Positions 49,401 to 62,343 of a stretch of DNA of 64,000 nt are shown here, piece after piece. The DNA is from Numida meleagris. Lineage: Eukaryota; Chordata; Aves; Galliformes; Numididae. Where the stretch lies: positions 27,880,746 to 27,944,745 of the forward strand of contig NC_034412.1 in assembly GCF_002078875.1 (NCBI RefSeq), in the 5' to 3' direction. The notes beneath the pieces are model-generated. The model worked only from the letters and a program-made list of their open reading frames with translations. It was not told the origin of the DNA and made no database searches. Every line of letters starts with the position of its first letter. Position 1 is the first letter of the stretch. Position numbers and translations under genes: made by a program.

Positions 49401-49570
49401 TTTTTCATGACTTTTTTTTCTCTTTAAGGGAGTGGGATGGTGATCTGAAGAAGCTACCAAACATAAAAATGAGAAAGCTGTCATTTAGGGATGCAGTTTG
49501 CATTGATGCTGACGTGGCAAATGTGGAAGCTGAAGAAGAACTGAATAAAGCAGAAGACATGGCGTCATGA
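34318..49570 (+). CDS. TMA16: Translation machinery-associated protein 16 (seven coding exons)
   Basis: A nucleolar/ribosome-associated protein that binds assembling 60S subunits. Exons: 34318-34320, 34910-35022, 39255-39292, 39990-40074, 41054-41202, 47641-47683, 49429-49570. All introns are GT-AG, phases agree, and the joined length is 573 nt, giving 190 residues (human is about 203). Recognisable segments are the basic N-terminus with [13 protein letters not shown], the [13 protein letters not shown] segment (about 52-64), [30 protein letters not shown], and [17 protein letters not shown] near 144-160. The acidic C-terminus is shorter and more divergent than the mammalian one. It is convergent with MARCHF1 downstream. 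The first exon is inferred (one codon); the others are firm. Confidence 0.93.
34484..34815 (-). mobile_element. CR1-family fragment in TMA16 intron 1
   Basis: Antisense CR1 from another, more diverged subfamily (starts AAAATAACTTCTTCC, contains GCCTTCTCTTCTCCAGGCTG). It covers the same part of CR1 as the copy at 33.7-34.2 kb, so the two are separate insertions on either side of the promoter. Confidence 0.85.
34910..35022 (+). CDS. TMA16: TMA16 exon 2
   Basis: Acceptor TATTTTCAG; donor AAAA|GTAAGT. Encodes residues 2-38 plus two bases of codon 39: the lysine-rich segment [20 protein letters not shown] and the start of the conserved helix. Confidence 0.93.
38303..38580 (-). mobile_element. CR1 LINE fragment in TMA16 intron 2
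   Basis: Antisense, from the tail ATCATAGAATGGCCCGGG to CCTTGTCCTATCGCTATCC. The - strand has a 63-codon open stretch of the ORF2 terminus. Confidence 0.93.
39255..39292 (+). CDS. TMA16: TMA16 exon 3
   Basis: A 38-bp exon between GCTCCGTTAG and G|GTGAGC. Encodes [14 protein letters not shown] across its borders, matching the family in phase. Confidence 0.9.
39990..40074 (+). CDS. TMA16: TMA16 exon 4
   Basis: Acceptor TTCTTGTAG; donor GAAGA|GTAAGT. Encodes [15 protein letters not shown] to ELIE, among the most conserved parts of the protein. Confidence 0.95.
41054..41202 (+). CDS. TMA16: TMA16 exon 5
   Basis: Acceptor TTTCTTTCAG; donor GGGATAG|GTATGT. Encodes [18 protein letters not shown] through [14 protein letters not shown]. 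Confidence 0.95.
41203..47640 (+). other. TMA16 intron 5
   Basis: A 6.4-kb AT-rich intron. I see no CR1 and no exon-like segment in it. A 107-codon minus-strand open frame at 41761-42084 is noted but not called. Confidence 0.8.
47641..47683 (+). CDS. TMA16: TMA16 exon 6
   Basis: A 43-bp exon between CTCCCATTAG and TTCAG|GTAAGT. Encodes [14 protein letters not shown] and part of an Arg codon. Confidence 0.92.
48873..48976 (-). mobile_element. CR1 LINE 3'-end fragment in TMA16 intron 6
   Basis: Antisense tail beginning TCACAGAATCATAGAATGC with GGGTTGGAAGGGACC. About 100 bp remain. Confidence 0.92.
49429..49570 (+). CDS. TMA16: TMA16 exon 7 (terminal)
   Basis: Acceptor TTCTCTTTAAG; stop TGA at 49568-49570. 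Encodes [17 protein letters not shown] and an acidic tail rich in Glu and Asp. Confidence 0.95.
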
Positions 49571-49636
49571 AGTTTCAAAAGCCGAAACGGCTGAAGGGAA
49601 TTGTAAGAAACTTATTTTAGTTATCGTGGAATCAAG

Positions 49637-49642
49637 AATAAA
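49637..49642 (+). terminator. Polyadenylation signal AATAAA, TMA16 (proximal)
   Basis: 67 bp after the TMA16 stop codon. A second AATAAA follows at 49767-49772, so alternative short 3' ends are likely. Confidence 0.65.
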
Positions 49643-49766
49643 ACTAGTGTTTCTAATTATATTTGCAAAGGGTTTGCTAATTACATTGTTTTTTGTAAGC
49701 TCACTGTGCACCTATGCTAGAGAGTGGAATTTCAGCCAGCATATTGGGTTAACATTTTTGAATATA

Positions 49767-49772
49767 AATAAA
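49767..49772 (+). terminator. Polyadenylation signal AATAAA, TMA16 (distal)
   Basis: The second canonical hexamer, in a TA-rich context with T/GT-rich sequence downstream (TTTTGTGTCC). Confidence 0.6.
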
Positions 49773-52555
49773 ATTTAATATTTTGTGTCCTTACATCTCA
49801 TTCTATACCTACGCTTTAGGATGCAGGCCTCTAAGATAGCGAACAAATCGTTTATGTCTTGGCACCCTGACTAGCTCAGTGCTTCTTCCCTGGTCATTGA
49901 GCAGTCAGGATTCAGAAACCCGCTGGATATACTTTCCAGTGGGAAACCCTTGCCTTTTCCTGGTAGTTCCAAGAATATATGCATCATTGAGTATATCAAT
50001 CAGCAGGTACCCTGTTAAGCAGCAGGCTCAGCTGGTGACAGCTTTTATGCATCTCTTGTGGAAGTGGCCAAGGTGCCTTTAGGTGATGCAGTTGTGAGAA
50101 ACCACAGGAGGGTAAAAAAACCTTTACTTATTGATGTTTAATTTCTGCACTTGCAGTGTTTGCACTGAGAAGCCTGGAGCGGGGAGTAAGATAGAGTCTT
50201 GCCTCATGTTACACAGATGAGATAGTTGAATCTTTCCTATCAGTTTCATAATCCTCCCATGCCTGTGCTTTTAAAGTCGCCAATTAGGGTTTTGTACAGG
50301 GAGGAGTTTCTTCTCTTAGGTTGAAAATGCCCTAGGAGTGCTGCATTGTTATTCTGTTTCTTAAGAAAGAAAGCAGCTGCTGCTAACAGCTGGAATGAGA
50401 AATATTACAGCGATGTTCTTTGTTCTTATGAATTTGCTGTAGGGAATACCTTGGAATGCTGTTTACTTGTAAGGTTTATAAATAACAATGTTAAAGTCCT
50501 TTGTTATAATTCTTATTATAGTTGGCAGGGCTTTTTTCTGGGTAGGTTATTCTGATGGAAGACTTATTTCTTTCTTAATTTGGTCAGATACTGCTTCACC
50601 ACTTGTCTGTTTCTTAATTGTGACCTGCAAAGTTGCAATTGTTAAAACTCAGTTTTCTTTAACTATCCGGGCTCAAATTAAACATAAAAAAAAATCATAC
50701 AAAAAGTAGTGCTTTAACATAGAAGCCCACTTTTATGTAAGAACTTTGTTGTTTTGTTTTTTTTAAAGGAAATGTATTTTTTAATTTGTTACACTGTACT
50801 TTGCAGCATACTTTACTGAGATACGCTTTTATTCCTGACAGCCTTGGGGAGCTTAGACTTCTCTGAGGTACTGGATGAATTATATTCAGATTTCCTCAGT
50901 AGCAGTAGAGTGTTGTGCTCTGATTCTAGAGCTGATCATTTTGATGGCCTCGGCTGGAAAGAACGAGCTAGCTTTGATTCCAGTAGTAACTGGATTTTGG
51001 TTCACCAAAAATTGGGATGGTACAAGCCAGGAAAGCAACAAAGGCAATACATACAAGCCATTTTCTAAGCCATTCCTAGGTAGTTCAAGAAATATACTTG
51101 AGGATTACATTATGCATGAATTATTATTATTTTTTTTACTTTATTGGGGTAGCGCTTATATGCATCTCTGTAATGACACTGCCATATATGAAGATAAGAG
51201 TCTGGAATCCAAAAACGTTGGACTCCAACTTTAAAAAAAAAAAAAAAAGCCAAACAGATGTAGAAGAGTAATAAAAAGGTGTTTGTTTGTTTGTTTTTCT
51301 CAGCAGGAAAGAAGTTCTCCACTTAGGGAATCTTCCCAGCTCAGTTTTCTAGTAAGGGGCAAATAAACACCTGCACTTCCTAAGTATGTCAGATCAGCTG
51401 GTTTGGTCTGAGGTGATGTATCAGTACCAGCATGGTATGATCCATACATCACCTTTCTGTTTTCCTTTGCTAATGAGCTGTTCTGCAATTAAGGTATTGC
51501 CTTAAGTGCAGCTAGCAAGATCTTGGGCAACTTTCCTAGTAATGAAACTCTAAAAAACAGATGACTATGGGAAACTTCCTGCAGTAGTCCAGCAATTGAA
51601 TTCCCTAAAGCTTACCTGCTCAAATGGCAAATACAGCCCTGTTTTCTTTAAAGGAACTGTTTAGCGTGCAACTAGTTACCTGTTACAAATGAAAAATAAA
51701 ATTAACTTCAAACTAATTTACTAGACCAAAGTGCTGTTATTGCTTTAAAAACAGAGTCATTTTCTAGAAAGATTAGAGTAAGGCAGCAGCATTCTATTAA
51801 TAGCGGCTCTTATTCATGTAAGTACATTCACATGGAGTCAACCAAGACAGCAACATGCTGATTTAAAAATTTACTAAGCGACAGTGCCTCTTTCTGGGTC
51901 ATGAAACGGTCAGAAATTCTTACCCATAGATTTTTAATGAAGCATTCTTTTCCCCAGCCTGCCAGCTCTAGAAACGTGCTAGCAAACCTAGAAGCAAAGT
52001 AGCACTTGAGGAAGAATCACTAAAGCCTTTGCCAGAACTTCAACTAATTGTTCTTTTGACTGCTGCCTTCTTCGGGTCTACTGTAAGCAGCAGTCATGCT
52101 TCTGAGACCTAGTAAGATTAGACTTGATTTAGCTAACATGTATTTAAAAATGACCACGATCTTCCATCTTATTTGTTTTTTGTTTGGAATAGTTCTCATT
52201 GTTATTTGTATATAAATAACATGAAAATACAAGTATATATATATATGTTTACTTATGTGTGTATATATTTAATAACCTTAGAGCTGTTGACAAACAAAAG
52301 AATGTTCTGTGATTCCATTAATTAAAGCTGTGAGGGCATATTTCTCCCAGGGCCCTGTTCAGCAGATTGGTAATCTTTTCTGTTCTCAACCACTGTGTTA
52401 AATTGATCCAAGGTTATTTTCTGAGCACAGTATCATACGTACTGGAAATCTGGTACAAAGTACTGTGACTTACTTTTTCAGTGAGGTTTTTTGGCTTTTA
52501 GATCAATTTCATACAGAAGAGCCTCAATATTTTATTGGGGGAGTAAGTACCATCC

Positions 52556-52690
52556 TTCTTCACGTGGAGCCCTGGGCAACCTGGTCTAGTACCACATCTG
52601 GAGGTTGGTGGCCCTGCCTGTGGGAGGGGGCCTGGAACTTGTTAATCTTTGGGGTCCCTTCCAACCCAAGCTATTCTGTGATTCTATGAT
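52556..52690 (+). mobile_element. CR1 LINE 3'-end fragment (plus strand)
   Basis: About 135 bp of CR1 3' UTR: GGGCAACCTGGTCTAG, GTCCCTTCCAACCC and the tail TTCTGTGATTCTATGAT. Confidence 0.92.
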
Positions 52691-55600
52691 TTATGCGTAT
52701 AGAAGCAAACTGAACAGAAAAGTAATGTTACTGAGTGGTACTCCACTTGATCAAGAGATTCTGACTCATGTATGATGCCAAAAGGTGTAGCTGGCTTATA
52801 CCTATAAATTCTAAAAATAAACATGGTTGTGTTTTTGTATATGTTAACATACAATTATATATTTATTACTAGTCTATTTTCGGTTATGCTTCTTCTTCAT
52901 TTTTCTTTTTTTATCTTGTAGAGATTCATGAACCCATATTTGATTTAAATGGTGAGCTAGTTAGGGCAGCTTTAACAAAATGAACAATCTGTTGGCGTTG
53001 GATGTAGGGTGTATAATTTGTTAGCACACTTGTCCTGTGTTTTGACTATAACCATAGCAGGCAGCCGCCGTGTGATGACCTATTTCAGCTAGAACACCAA
53101 AGACTGGAAACTTAGCCAACCTCCTCCCCAGCTGACAGTTGAAGGCAATGATCTGGGGTAGGTGGATGCAATCCTCTTCAGAAAACAAATGATGTAGCTT
53201 GGCTGGAACTATTTATCGAGGTAGACAGGTGCAATTAGCTTTAAACAATTTAACTCTCTAATGTTTGTCCCACCCATTTTTAAGAGTCTCTTGTGTTGGA
53301 CATTACAGAATCACATATCACTGTTCATTCCAAAGCACTGTGCTCCTAAGAAAATGTTCATCCCCCTATCTTTACTGCAGCTGAAAGCCAGTACTAGTCG
53401 TCCTTTTGCTGTGGCTCTAAAAACAGATGACTATGGTTGCTGAAGCCTGCCCTTGTGTATCTTATCCTTTTCCAGTCTTCCTTCCCTTTTGCAAGTTAAA
53501 CCATCATTCTTTTCAAATGTTTTTGTACAGTGAGGTGTTTTTCTGAGCATTCTGCCAAAGTATGGTACCCATAACTAGGCACCTCAGTCCAGCAGGTTCA
53601 TCAGTAGTGTGCAGCTGATTATATTGTTCACCTTTCTTGCAAGAGTGTCGTGTTGCCAAATTCACGTCCCGCATACGATGCTCTATAAAATAAACTGACA
53701 ACTGTAGAATACTACAGAAATTTGGATCATTTGTTTAATACAAATACTTTTTTTTCACAACAATAAGCAGATATATTACTTTTGTTTCCCTTACCTTCTG
53801 TCTTTCAGTACACATTCACCCACAAAAAACATACATTTTTTTTCTTTTGCAAAAGAGAGGGAGTTGAACAAGTAACAGAAACTTGTAGTTCCAAATATTA
53901 TACACAGTAAAATACTTTCATCATAAAGTTCCATCACATTAGAAATTATAAATGGTTTTTCTTGGTGATGGGGAACTTACTATTTCTTTCTACACAATAA
54001 AAATAAGCACTGCTTTCAGATAAAGCAGTGTGTGAATGGCACAATTGGACTAGTTGAGAATCTTCGTAATGCTAGTGATAGTCAAAAGCAGTATATTTAT
54101 GCCAGGTTCAAATAAACTTCATAATGCTTATAACTTAAATCAAGAGAAGAAACGTGCACGTCCACAGATTAGAAATATCTTGTTTAAAATATGAGCTCTC
54201 ATGCCAGATTACTTCCACCTACCTTCATTGAAACTTCGCTTAAACAGGAATGCAGATGAGGCTCTTCTCAGTAATGGCAGCTTGGAGCAAGGTTCAGCCC
54301 TTGGAGGATTGTAGCCAAGCTAAATGCCACTGTCAGGGTGTTTGTTTGCCTGAGATGTACAGTGGCTACATAGGTAGGTTGATACTGATCTGTATTTGAT
54401 ACCTCATTTCATTAAAAAAAAAATCTTAGAATGTTTCTTAAAACTTTCAGGATGCTGTTTTTGCAGCTTAGAATCCTGCTGTCAATTAATACAGAAAGCT
54501 GCCCTTTCTGTGGGAAAGAAAACTCAGTGGTTGACAAGCAGCTGTCTAGCATGTGAATACATGAGCCACTGTTACTCAAGCAGACCTGCATCTAAGTCAT
54601 GTTGGTGTGGATAGCTCCATGCCTCTTGAAGAGGTCTCACCCTGCTACAGAAACAAATTCCAAACCAGCATGAAATCCCTGAAAGCTCTAAAATATCCAA
54701 TGCACCTAAGGAGAAAGGAATGCATGGGCTAATACTGTTATGCTTAACAGAGTTTAAACACTTTCAAAGCAGCTGTAATCTCTCTTGCTGCTGCACAGTG
54801 CAGCAAGCCACTGTCTCATTCTGCTGCTTTTCCTGCTGTCCAATAAATATTTAAAAGGAGAGAAGGAATTTCAACCAAAGCCTTCCTCCATTCTTACATT
54901 TAAATGTAAGCTCAGCTGCACATATACTGGAGTGCCAAAATGGTGTTTTGAAGCTGTCAGTATAAAATAGCTTTGCAAGTTGTTCTGTTGCTGACTCTTC
55001 AGCGTATTAAAAAAAAAAAAAAAACAGTGATCTTACTGGATGACATAGATCTGCTTTCAGAAGCTTCAAGTTTTTATTTTTCTTTAATGTGAATTTTGTG
55101 CTTGTTCAAGAAAAGAACAATGAATTAGTCTCTGGTAAGCTGAAGAATAGGGGGCACTTTCAGTGGGGTCATGACACTACAGCAGGTTAAGGAACAAGCT
55201 GCCTAAGTAGCGAGCTCCCTGTCACTTAGATGACAGCAGAACATTTTCCAGAACTTATCTTATGTAATAATGCTTTTTTTTTTGTCAACCAGCTTTGCTG
55301 TGACTCATTAGGTTTAACTGTAGATATAATTCCAAATGCATAGATGCATCTACTAATTTTAAGTGTCTGACTTGCTTCAGATATCATGAGATTTACTTTT
55401 TAGCAAATAGATATGAACTATTAGAAAACCACCTTAAGCCCGTGCAGTTATGAGGCATTCCTTCGTACTTGTCACGGTTTCCTCCAGGCCTTGTAAAGTC
55501 TCCACGATTATAAACAGAGAAATTATTTGGTTATTCACTTATCTGATTTCAAGTGGAAGCTGTTAGAATTCCAATTCTGTTAGTGTATAATTGGAAAGTT

Positions 55601-56111
55601 ATTTTATATGAAAAGACTCAAACATTAATCCAACTCAGCCAGAGTAAATTTGTGCTAATATTAATAAGTACTTCAGACCTATTCAGGCACCAAGAGTTTG
55701 TGCCCTGTCTAGCCAGATGGCACTTAGTCACAGCCAGATTACACAATTGATTCTAAAGGAGGAATACAATGCTTTGAGAAAAGATAAATTCTCACTAATA
55801 CTGCTATTTCCAGTAGTCCCTGAGCCTTAAGCCATTAAACATGGTCACAAAGAAACACCTAACAGATGAATTCCAATACAGATTAGGCCCAGCACCATTT
55901 GCATTTGGGAGAATGTGATGATTCTGTTATTTAACTGCAGATGTTTGAACATGTAATGAGGAAATTTACCATTAGAAACTGCAAGGCTTCTGTAGAAGAC
56001 TAGGTCATGGCAAATACAGCAAATTCCCCTTGTGAATGAACCTGTGTTTTCTTAGTCTCTTTACTCTGGTTCTTTATTTGCCTGTCTGCTTTTCCTTGCT
56101 TAGCTAAATAC

Positions 56112-56159
56112 AAAAAAAAAAAACAACAACAACAACAACAACAAAAAAAAAAAAAAAAA
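56112..56159. repeat. A-rich / (CAA)n simple repeat
   Basis: A12, about seven CAA units, then A16. It lies in the probable MARCHF1 3' UTR or downstream flank. Confidence 0.95.
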
Positions 56160-57498
56160 CCACCTTTAAACATGACTTTTTAAATATACATAAGTCAAGC
56201 GGTAGACTTGTCTAAGCCAACACATAACTACTCCAAGTCAATCCTTGCTGTCATGTCCTGATAGTAAACATCACTGATATGAGAAGCAAATCACAAAATG
56301 TGCTCTTTATGTAATTCAGCCTGTTGGACACACTATTACATCTACATTCATTTATCTATTGCATCCTTTAATGCTATCCGCACTTCATTTTTATATAAGA
56401 ATGCTCAAAACATGAAATTAACAACTGAACCGCTGAATATCTAACATTTCAAGTTTACCTGTACAGAGAGAAACCAGCGGTTTATTTCTGCAGTCAGGAA
56501 GATAAAAACTGATTTTTCAGAGCAGGGGAATAAAAACTAACATTCTTTTAAGACAGCTACTTATATTCTTTCATGTCTACCTTTCTATATCACGAATCTT
56601 ACAAGACTGAAATGAAAAATACTTTCCATCTTCCCTGTTTCATCCTTTCTCAGACCTTGCTAATAGCAATTTACTTGTATGGTTTTGCAGTAACAACCGC
56701 ATTTTTAATTTATAGTTTTGCCTCAAAACTTTGTGCATCCAATTTAGGAAAAAAATAAATTGAATTCACTCTGACAAAATAAAATACACAGCCGAGCTGC
56801 TGTTCTAAATACATTATCTACTATTTTTCTCCTTCCCGTACTTGTTTTGCTGACAGTTAAATATCTGTAGCCTATGGAGATATGAGTTTATACTGGCTGG
56901 AACTGCTGATGTGTCAAAAATTCAGGCATATTCAGAAACAATGCTTCCCTTCAAATGTTTCCCATATCCTCCGTTGACACAGCTGCCCAAACATTCAGGC
57001 TCCGCTGAAGTCGCACAAACATCTGTTACTTCATGAGGTGTAGGGAGTGCGCACTTCTTGTATGGTACTCTTCTGAAGGAAGGTAAGTAGCAAATACAAC
57101 TTTCAGTTGTAAACAGGTGAAAGGTTTGGTTTTGTTTCCTGTAAACAAAATGGTTATAGCAGGTCTGTGTCTACTTGCCCAGCCATCCAATTTTCTTCCG
57201 TTAAAAAAAATAGTAATAATCTTGTCACATTCGTTTGGCATTGTCTGTTAAACCTGTTCTCTATTGCACTTTCTACACTTCCACTTTCACTACACTTGCT
57301 GACTAGTTGAGAAACTACTTCACGAATTGTCACATTCCATACAGTAACAAGTTGCTTTGCTGGATCCATTTTCCTCATAGGGATTCGGTTTTTGTGTTTT
57401 TACTCAAAAAATGCTCAGTCATTTCTACTCTCTTACAGCATTTGTAGTGTAGAAAACACTATGCCTTATTCAGCAAGGAAAAAACAGTGCTGTCTCCA

Positions 57499-57800
57499 TC
57501 AAACTGGCATGACCTCAGATGTCATCTCTTCAGCTGCCAGCTGAGAGTTTGTACCTGTCTGTGCTACTGGCACCACCACCGCATCCTTGATGTCCGAGCT
57601 CTGAGTGCATGGAGAGTTCTTCTCCTCCAGCTTTTTGGCGGTGTCTGGGCAGTTCTGAACAAAGATCACTCTGTTGTAGGCTTTCAGCCTGCGCCACAGC
57701 TGAACATAAACCTTACACTGTACGTACATGAAGACGAGGCCTCCTGTGAATCCAATGGCCACCACCACAAGTTTTGTCCAAAATGGCCATTCGAGGACAC
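57499..57800 (-). CDS. MARCHF1: MARCHF1, last coding exon
   Basis: C-terminal end of a membrane-bound RING-CH E3 ubiquitin ligase, which in antigen-presenting cells lowers surface MHC class II and CD86. Read on the - strand: acceptor TTTCCAAG at 57801-57802, exon from 57800, stop TGA at 57499-57501. It encodes [20 protein letters not shown], the second membrane segment, then a cytoplasmic tail with YVQL and YNRV (tyrosine-based sorting-type motifs) and a conserved [10 protein letters not shown] segment. Almost identical to mammalian MARCHF1 up to the variable last 30 residues. The first two bases complete a Gly codon begun in the exon at 62344. Confidence 0.96.
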
Positions 57801-60800
57801 CTTGGAAATAAAACATTTATACGTGTTACCACTGTTAAACAATGCACGTTAAATACTGAATATCAGTGAAGTGTGTTGAAAAGACGCCAGTTGCTAAGCA
57901 TCCCCAGATACAAATATGCTCCCGTTGCAGTTGTTGCTGGAGAACAGCAGCCATTTCCCATAGGTAGAGGGACAGACAGGAAACTACATCTGACTCCCAC
58001 TTCTGACTTCTCCACAGTTTGGTCAAATAAGAAATTGAGGCACAATCACAAGAGGTGCCTAATGCCCGAGACAGTCAAAACAAACAAAACCCAGCATTTT
58101 TAGCCCCATACAAAATGGTTCACTTAACCTAGAATACAGATGCCACAACTGAGGTTAATGTATGCCTAGAAATACTACGCGCATCTTCACCAACAATTAT
58201 TTTTATATAATCCTAGAAGCATGGCAGTGTTACAGTACCTAGGAGGCCAACATTTACGATGTTTCCAGCTTCAGTCTGAAGCCAGGGTACAGTAAAAAAC
58301 ATAGTGGAAAGAGCTCAGTTTCCTGACCCGTCTTCTTTGCCTTCCTTTTTTTTCTGCTATTCTGTTTGTACAACCCCCAGAATTCACCAATATCAAAAAG
58401 AAGAATTTCTATCCCTGTGCAGTTAAAGAGTAACTTTACAGCTTCGGGTTTATCTGTTATTCTTTTTCTCATTTCCCTAATCTTTATTAGATCAATTGCA
58501 CTGAATAAACAGCAATCACATAGATACAGAAAAAAAAAACAATCTAAGGATGCTGACACTGAAGTGCTAGAGACAAAAGCATTTGTATTTGGACCTGATA
58601 TGAAAAATTTTAAGATGATTTGCATCGACCTAAATGTGATCTTATGATTTTAACAGAATGAATTACTGTTGCACTAAGAGCAGCCTTCCACTCATTAATT
58701 CAGATCACTGCATCTGCTTTTATGAGACATTCAGTAGCATAATGTAAAGGAGCAGCTACTTTCCTTCCATTGCACAGTGCCTTGTCACATTAAAGATGTG
58801 ATCAACATACTATACATGAGGGTTAGACTTCTGTATTGCTGCTTAAGCTGTCACGCTTTGAGCAACCTGTCACACAGGAACAAAATGTTATGGAATACTG
58901 GAGGGCAGATTCAGTCCCTACTGCCATATCACCAACATCCACCTCTGACGTTGTGGGCCAGCATAATAAAACAGGAGGTATTACTTCTGGATCAGCCCTC
59001 ATGTAATACCTCCTAATTAATTAGTGTATTAACTGATGGTGCTGGCCAATTAATTTTTGAAATTTGCAGCAAAATGAAAGCATGCAAATGTAAATCACTT
59101 TATGTCTCACTAATCACATACACTCTTTAGCTCAACTTGACATGGAAAAATCTATTTAGATTTGTTGAATTTGTTAACAAATCTGTTCCTGGGAAAAACA
59201 GAATTACCTAAGTGCTATTTGCTAAGGTAGCATATCCAGTGGTGTGTTTCTTCCTTTTGGGAAAAACATCTTTAAAAATTGCTTTTAGAAAACACCATCT
59301 CTTTCTTGCTCTGAACTATGAAAACAGCACAGTTTGCATCTGTCTAAGCCCCGTCAGTGGCCTCTGACATTTAGAACCAGCAAGCCCTAGCTGGAGTGCT
59401 GAACACAGAATACAGAAGATGAATAAACAGCTCAACTTTCCTGTAGAGTCTGTTCCACGCTGTAGCAGGAAGGATGTGCTGGCTGCTTCTTACGTGCTAA
59501 CACAGGATGCGTCATCTTTTGCTTAAGCCAGAGTGTGGCATAGTGAATTCCACACCTCTCTGTACATTCCAAGATTGCCATATTTTCAAAGATTTGAGCT
59601 TTACTAGAAGAGACAAAGCTCAGCTAAGCCCAGGACAGTTTCTTCAAGCAAAGCAAATTTATCTGAAACTCTATTCCCTAGCACTGGTACCATATTAGTT
59701 CTAGAATATTTAAAATATATTTTTTAAATTGTCATTTTATAGACCAATGGCAGGTTTACCAGTTAAGAGGTTTATACTTTTATTTATTTACATTTGGAAG
59801 CAGAAAAATAAAGCTTAAATATTTTTTGAGATATACACTTGAACAAGGAATTTTAAGCTTATGCAATATTAACAAACAATACTGTTGCTGTTCTGGGCTT
59901 TAAATTTTTCCCCTCCTCAACATAGTTAAAGTTCTTTTCCTCCAGTGTTCAGCGCCTTTTCCCCAGCATCTCCATTGAAGCAGAAATGATGAAAGGAGGG
60001 AAAGCAAACTGCACATCTCCCCCTACTCATTACAGACATCTGGGTCTGTAGAAGTACTTTTTTCCTCCCAGCAAGTAAGTTCATGGGCAGAAGAGCTTTC
60101 TTCACCAACACTTATTTTTGTGTGTTGTAAGTAGCTCTCAGGCATCTCTTTGTTCATTTTTTAATGTGGAGAATCATCCATAACATTTGGCAAACACTGA
60201 GTTCCATCGAAGTTGTAAATACTTTCTGAGCCTAGCAAGATTAATTAATGTGATTCTCACACATTTAATGTAAATTCAAGTTGGCTGTTCTGTTGTGTAA
60301 ATTCAGCTAATCCCCAGCCCACACCTCTCTCCTTTTTAACGAATGGGATGGTTGATATTGTACTAGTAAGAACTACAAAGCCATTCCTAGTCCTATCCTC
60401 AGGGCATTAGAAAGAAAGCAAACCAAGACTTTGTATTATACATTCGTCTGTGACTTAGTGAGGCTTGTTACATATTTTTCTCACATAGGTCAGAAATGCA
60501 AGCATCAGGAGTATCAAATATTTATCTAACTATGAAGGCAAAAAGCTCTGACTGTTTCACTTTCTCTGTTAACTAGAGAGTGTAGCACAAACCTTTGTCC
60601 CTCTACTGTCTAATTCTTAAAGTTAATTCAGATCAAAAAAGAGAAGTTTTTAATCAACCTCCTCATCAAAATCATATTTAAGACTGAATCTAAGATTGAG
60701 CAGACTGAGATTTAAATCAAATGTGGACTTGAAATAGAAAGCAGTAGGTCAGTTTGCAATATAATCACCACACACAAGGAAGTGTAGTCCAAAGTGTAAC

Positions 60801-61498
60801 TACTTATGTTAAACATGCATTTTTAAGTGTAAATTCTATAACCAGTTGATTTCCTTTCCAAATACATGATAAATATTTTAATTTCTCAGAATTCGCATGC
60901 AATGAATTAGAACGTGACTGACTGCCATGTGATCAAAATTTAGACTGAGGAACAGGAAAGGCTGTCGTTTTTAAACATCTTCAATTGGAATCTTCTAACT
61001 AGAGAAAGAAAAGTACAGGCTAGCATCATCACTCCTGTGAGACTTTGCCAGGCCCCGAAGTAAATGCTTCTCAGAAATTAAATCAGGTAGCTAATTCTCT
61101 TCCCCCTCCCCTCCCTTGACATGTTCAATTCTATCCATTTAACTGAATGTTTTGGGGCAATAAATCAGTGTTCTGAGTTCTGAATTTCAGAATTCAACAT
61201 AAAAACTATCTGTAAGCTAAAGCTAATAAAAGATACACTTTGTTTCTGCATAGTTCATCTGCTACAAAACGTACTAGCTGAATAATCTATTAGTTCTACA
61301 TTAACTAAATTCCTGGCACCCACTAGGCACAATCAGGCTGAAGTCCTGTTTGTGGGATCCAAAGGATTACTGGTAATTATTGATAACTAAGAAGTAATTT
61401 GTTTCTGAAGCTTTTCCAATAACTTATCTTCCCCCTCTATTCTCTCCCATACCTTCTTCAATTCCTGAAATTTAAAAAAATTTTTTAGTTTTGTTTTT

Positions 61499-61690
61499 GA
61501 ATCACAGAATCATTAGGCTGGCAGGGGACCTCTTGCGATCATCTGGTCCAACCTCTCTGCTCAAGCAGGGTCATGTAGAGCAGGTTGTCCTGAACATGTC
61601 CAGTTAGGTTTTGAGTATCTCCATTGATAGGGATTCCACAACCTCTCTGGTCAAACTGTTCCAATGTCTCTGGCCACCCTTCGACTAGAT
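61499..61690 (-). mobile_element. CR1 LINE fragment, left arm of an inverted pair
   Basis: Antisense tail ATCACAGAATCATTAGG and about 190 bp of the adjoining region (CCACAACCTCTCTGGTCAAACTG on +, in part). Confidence 0.88.
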
Positions 61691-61696
61691 TAATCC

Positions 61697-61818
61697 CAGG
61701 CTGCATGGGGCTGTGAGCAACCTGGTCTAGTGGGAGGTGTCTCTGCCTATAGCAGGGAGGTTGGAACTAGATCATCTTACAGATCCCTTCCAACCCAAAC
61801 CATTCTATGATTCTATGA
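61697..61818 (+). mobile_element. CR1 LINE fragment, right arm of an inverted pair
   Basis: Sense 3' UTR from CAGGCTGCATGGGGCTGTG to the tail CTATGATTCTATGA. It is oriented opposite to the fragment immediately left of it, with both tails pointing outward. Confidence 0.92.
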
Positions 61819-62343
61819 ATAAGAATCACAGTGAAATTCTGTTTGAAAGAATGCAGGAACAGCTTTCAGTGCTACTTAATTCCCACAACAAGGACCAACA
61901 CAGCTGAAACTCACTCTTGGAATTCCTTACTAGGAAGCTTGTCAGTTAAAAGAAATACATATATATTTATTTCCTTACTGGATACAGAGGTTCAGGTGGG
62001 TAATATAAATAGATTCTTACTTTGTGAACTGAACTTGCACTGAGATGTTAGATTTTGACTCATATTTTCATGTGAGCTTTTCTCAATAATGGGAGATTAA
62101 CTTAAGAAGAACCAGTAGGCTAGTTAAGCCTTCTCTAATGATTACACTTAGTTGAGATCTGTCTGCAGGGGCGTAACACAAGCTGTAACACAGATGTGTT
62201 CATTACTTCTGCATTAAAGTATTTGACGTAGCCATGTATCAGTGAGGTGTTCCTTGAGAACAGAATGTGACTGGTTACATAGTCGCAATTCAAATCCATC
62301 CACTGCATTATCAGTGAGACAGTAGAAGATGAAAGACACTTAC

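Larger units (their letters stand above)
49780..57498. other. Convergent interval between TMA16 and MARCHF1; includes the MARCHF1 3' UTR
   Basis: No protein gene recognised. Its right part must hold the minus-strand 3' UTR of MARCHF1. Candidate minus-strand AATAAA signals (TTTATT on +) closest to the stop are at 56481, 56073 and 55073, but I cannot tell which is used. Simple A/T runs occur at 51231-51248 and 55009-55024. Confidence 0.5.
57803..62342 (-). other. MARCHF1 last intron
   Basis: A 4.5-kb intron between the two exons. Besides an inverted CR1 pair at 61.5-61.8 kb I recognise nothing. Short open frames lack splice or protein support. Confidence 0.8.
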
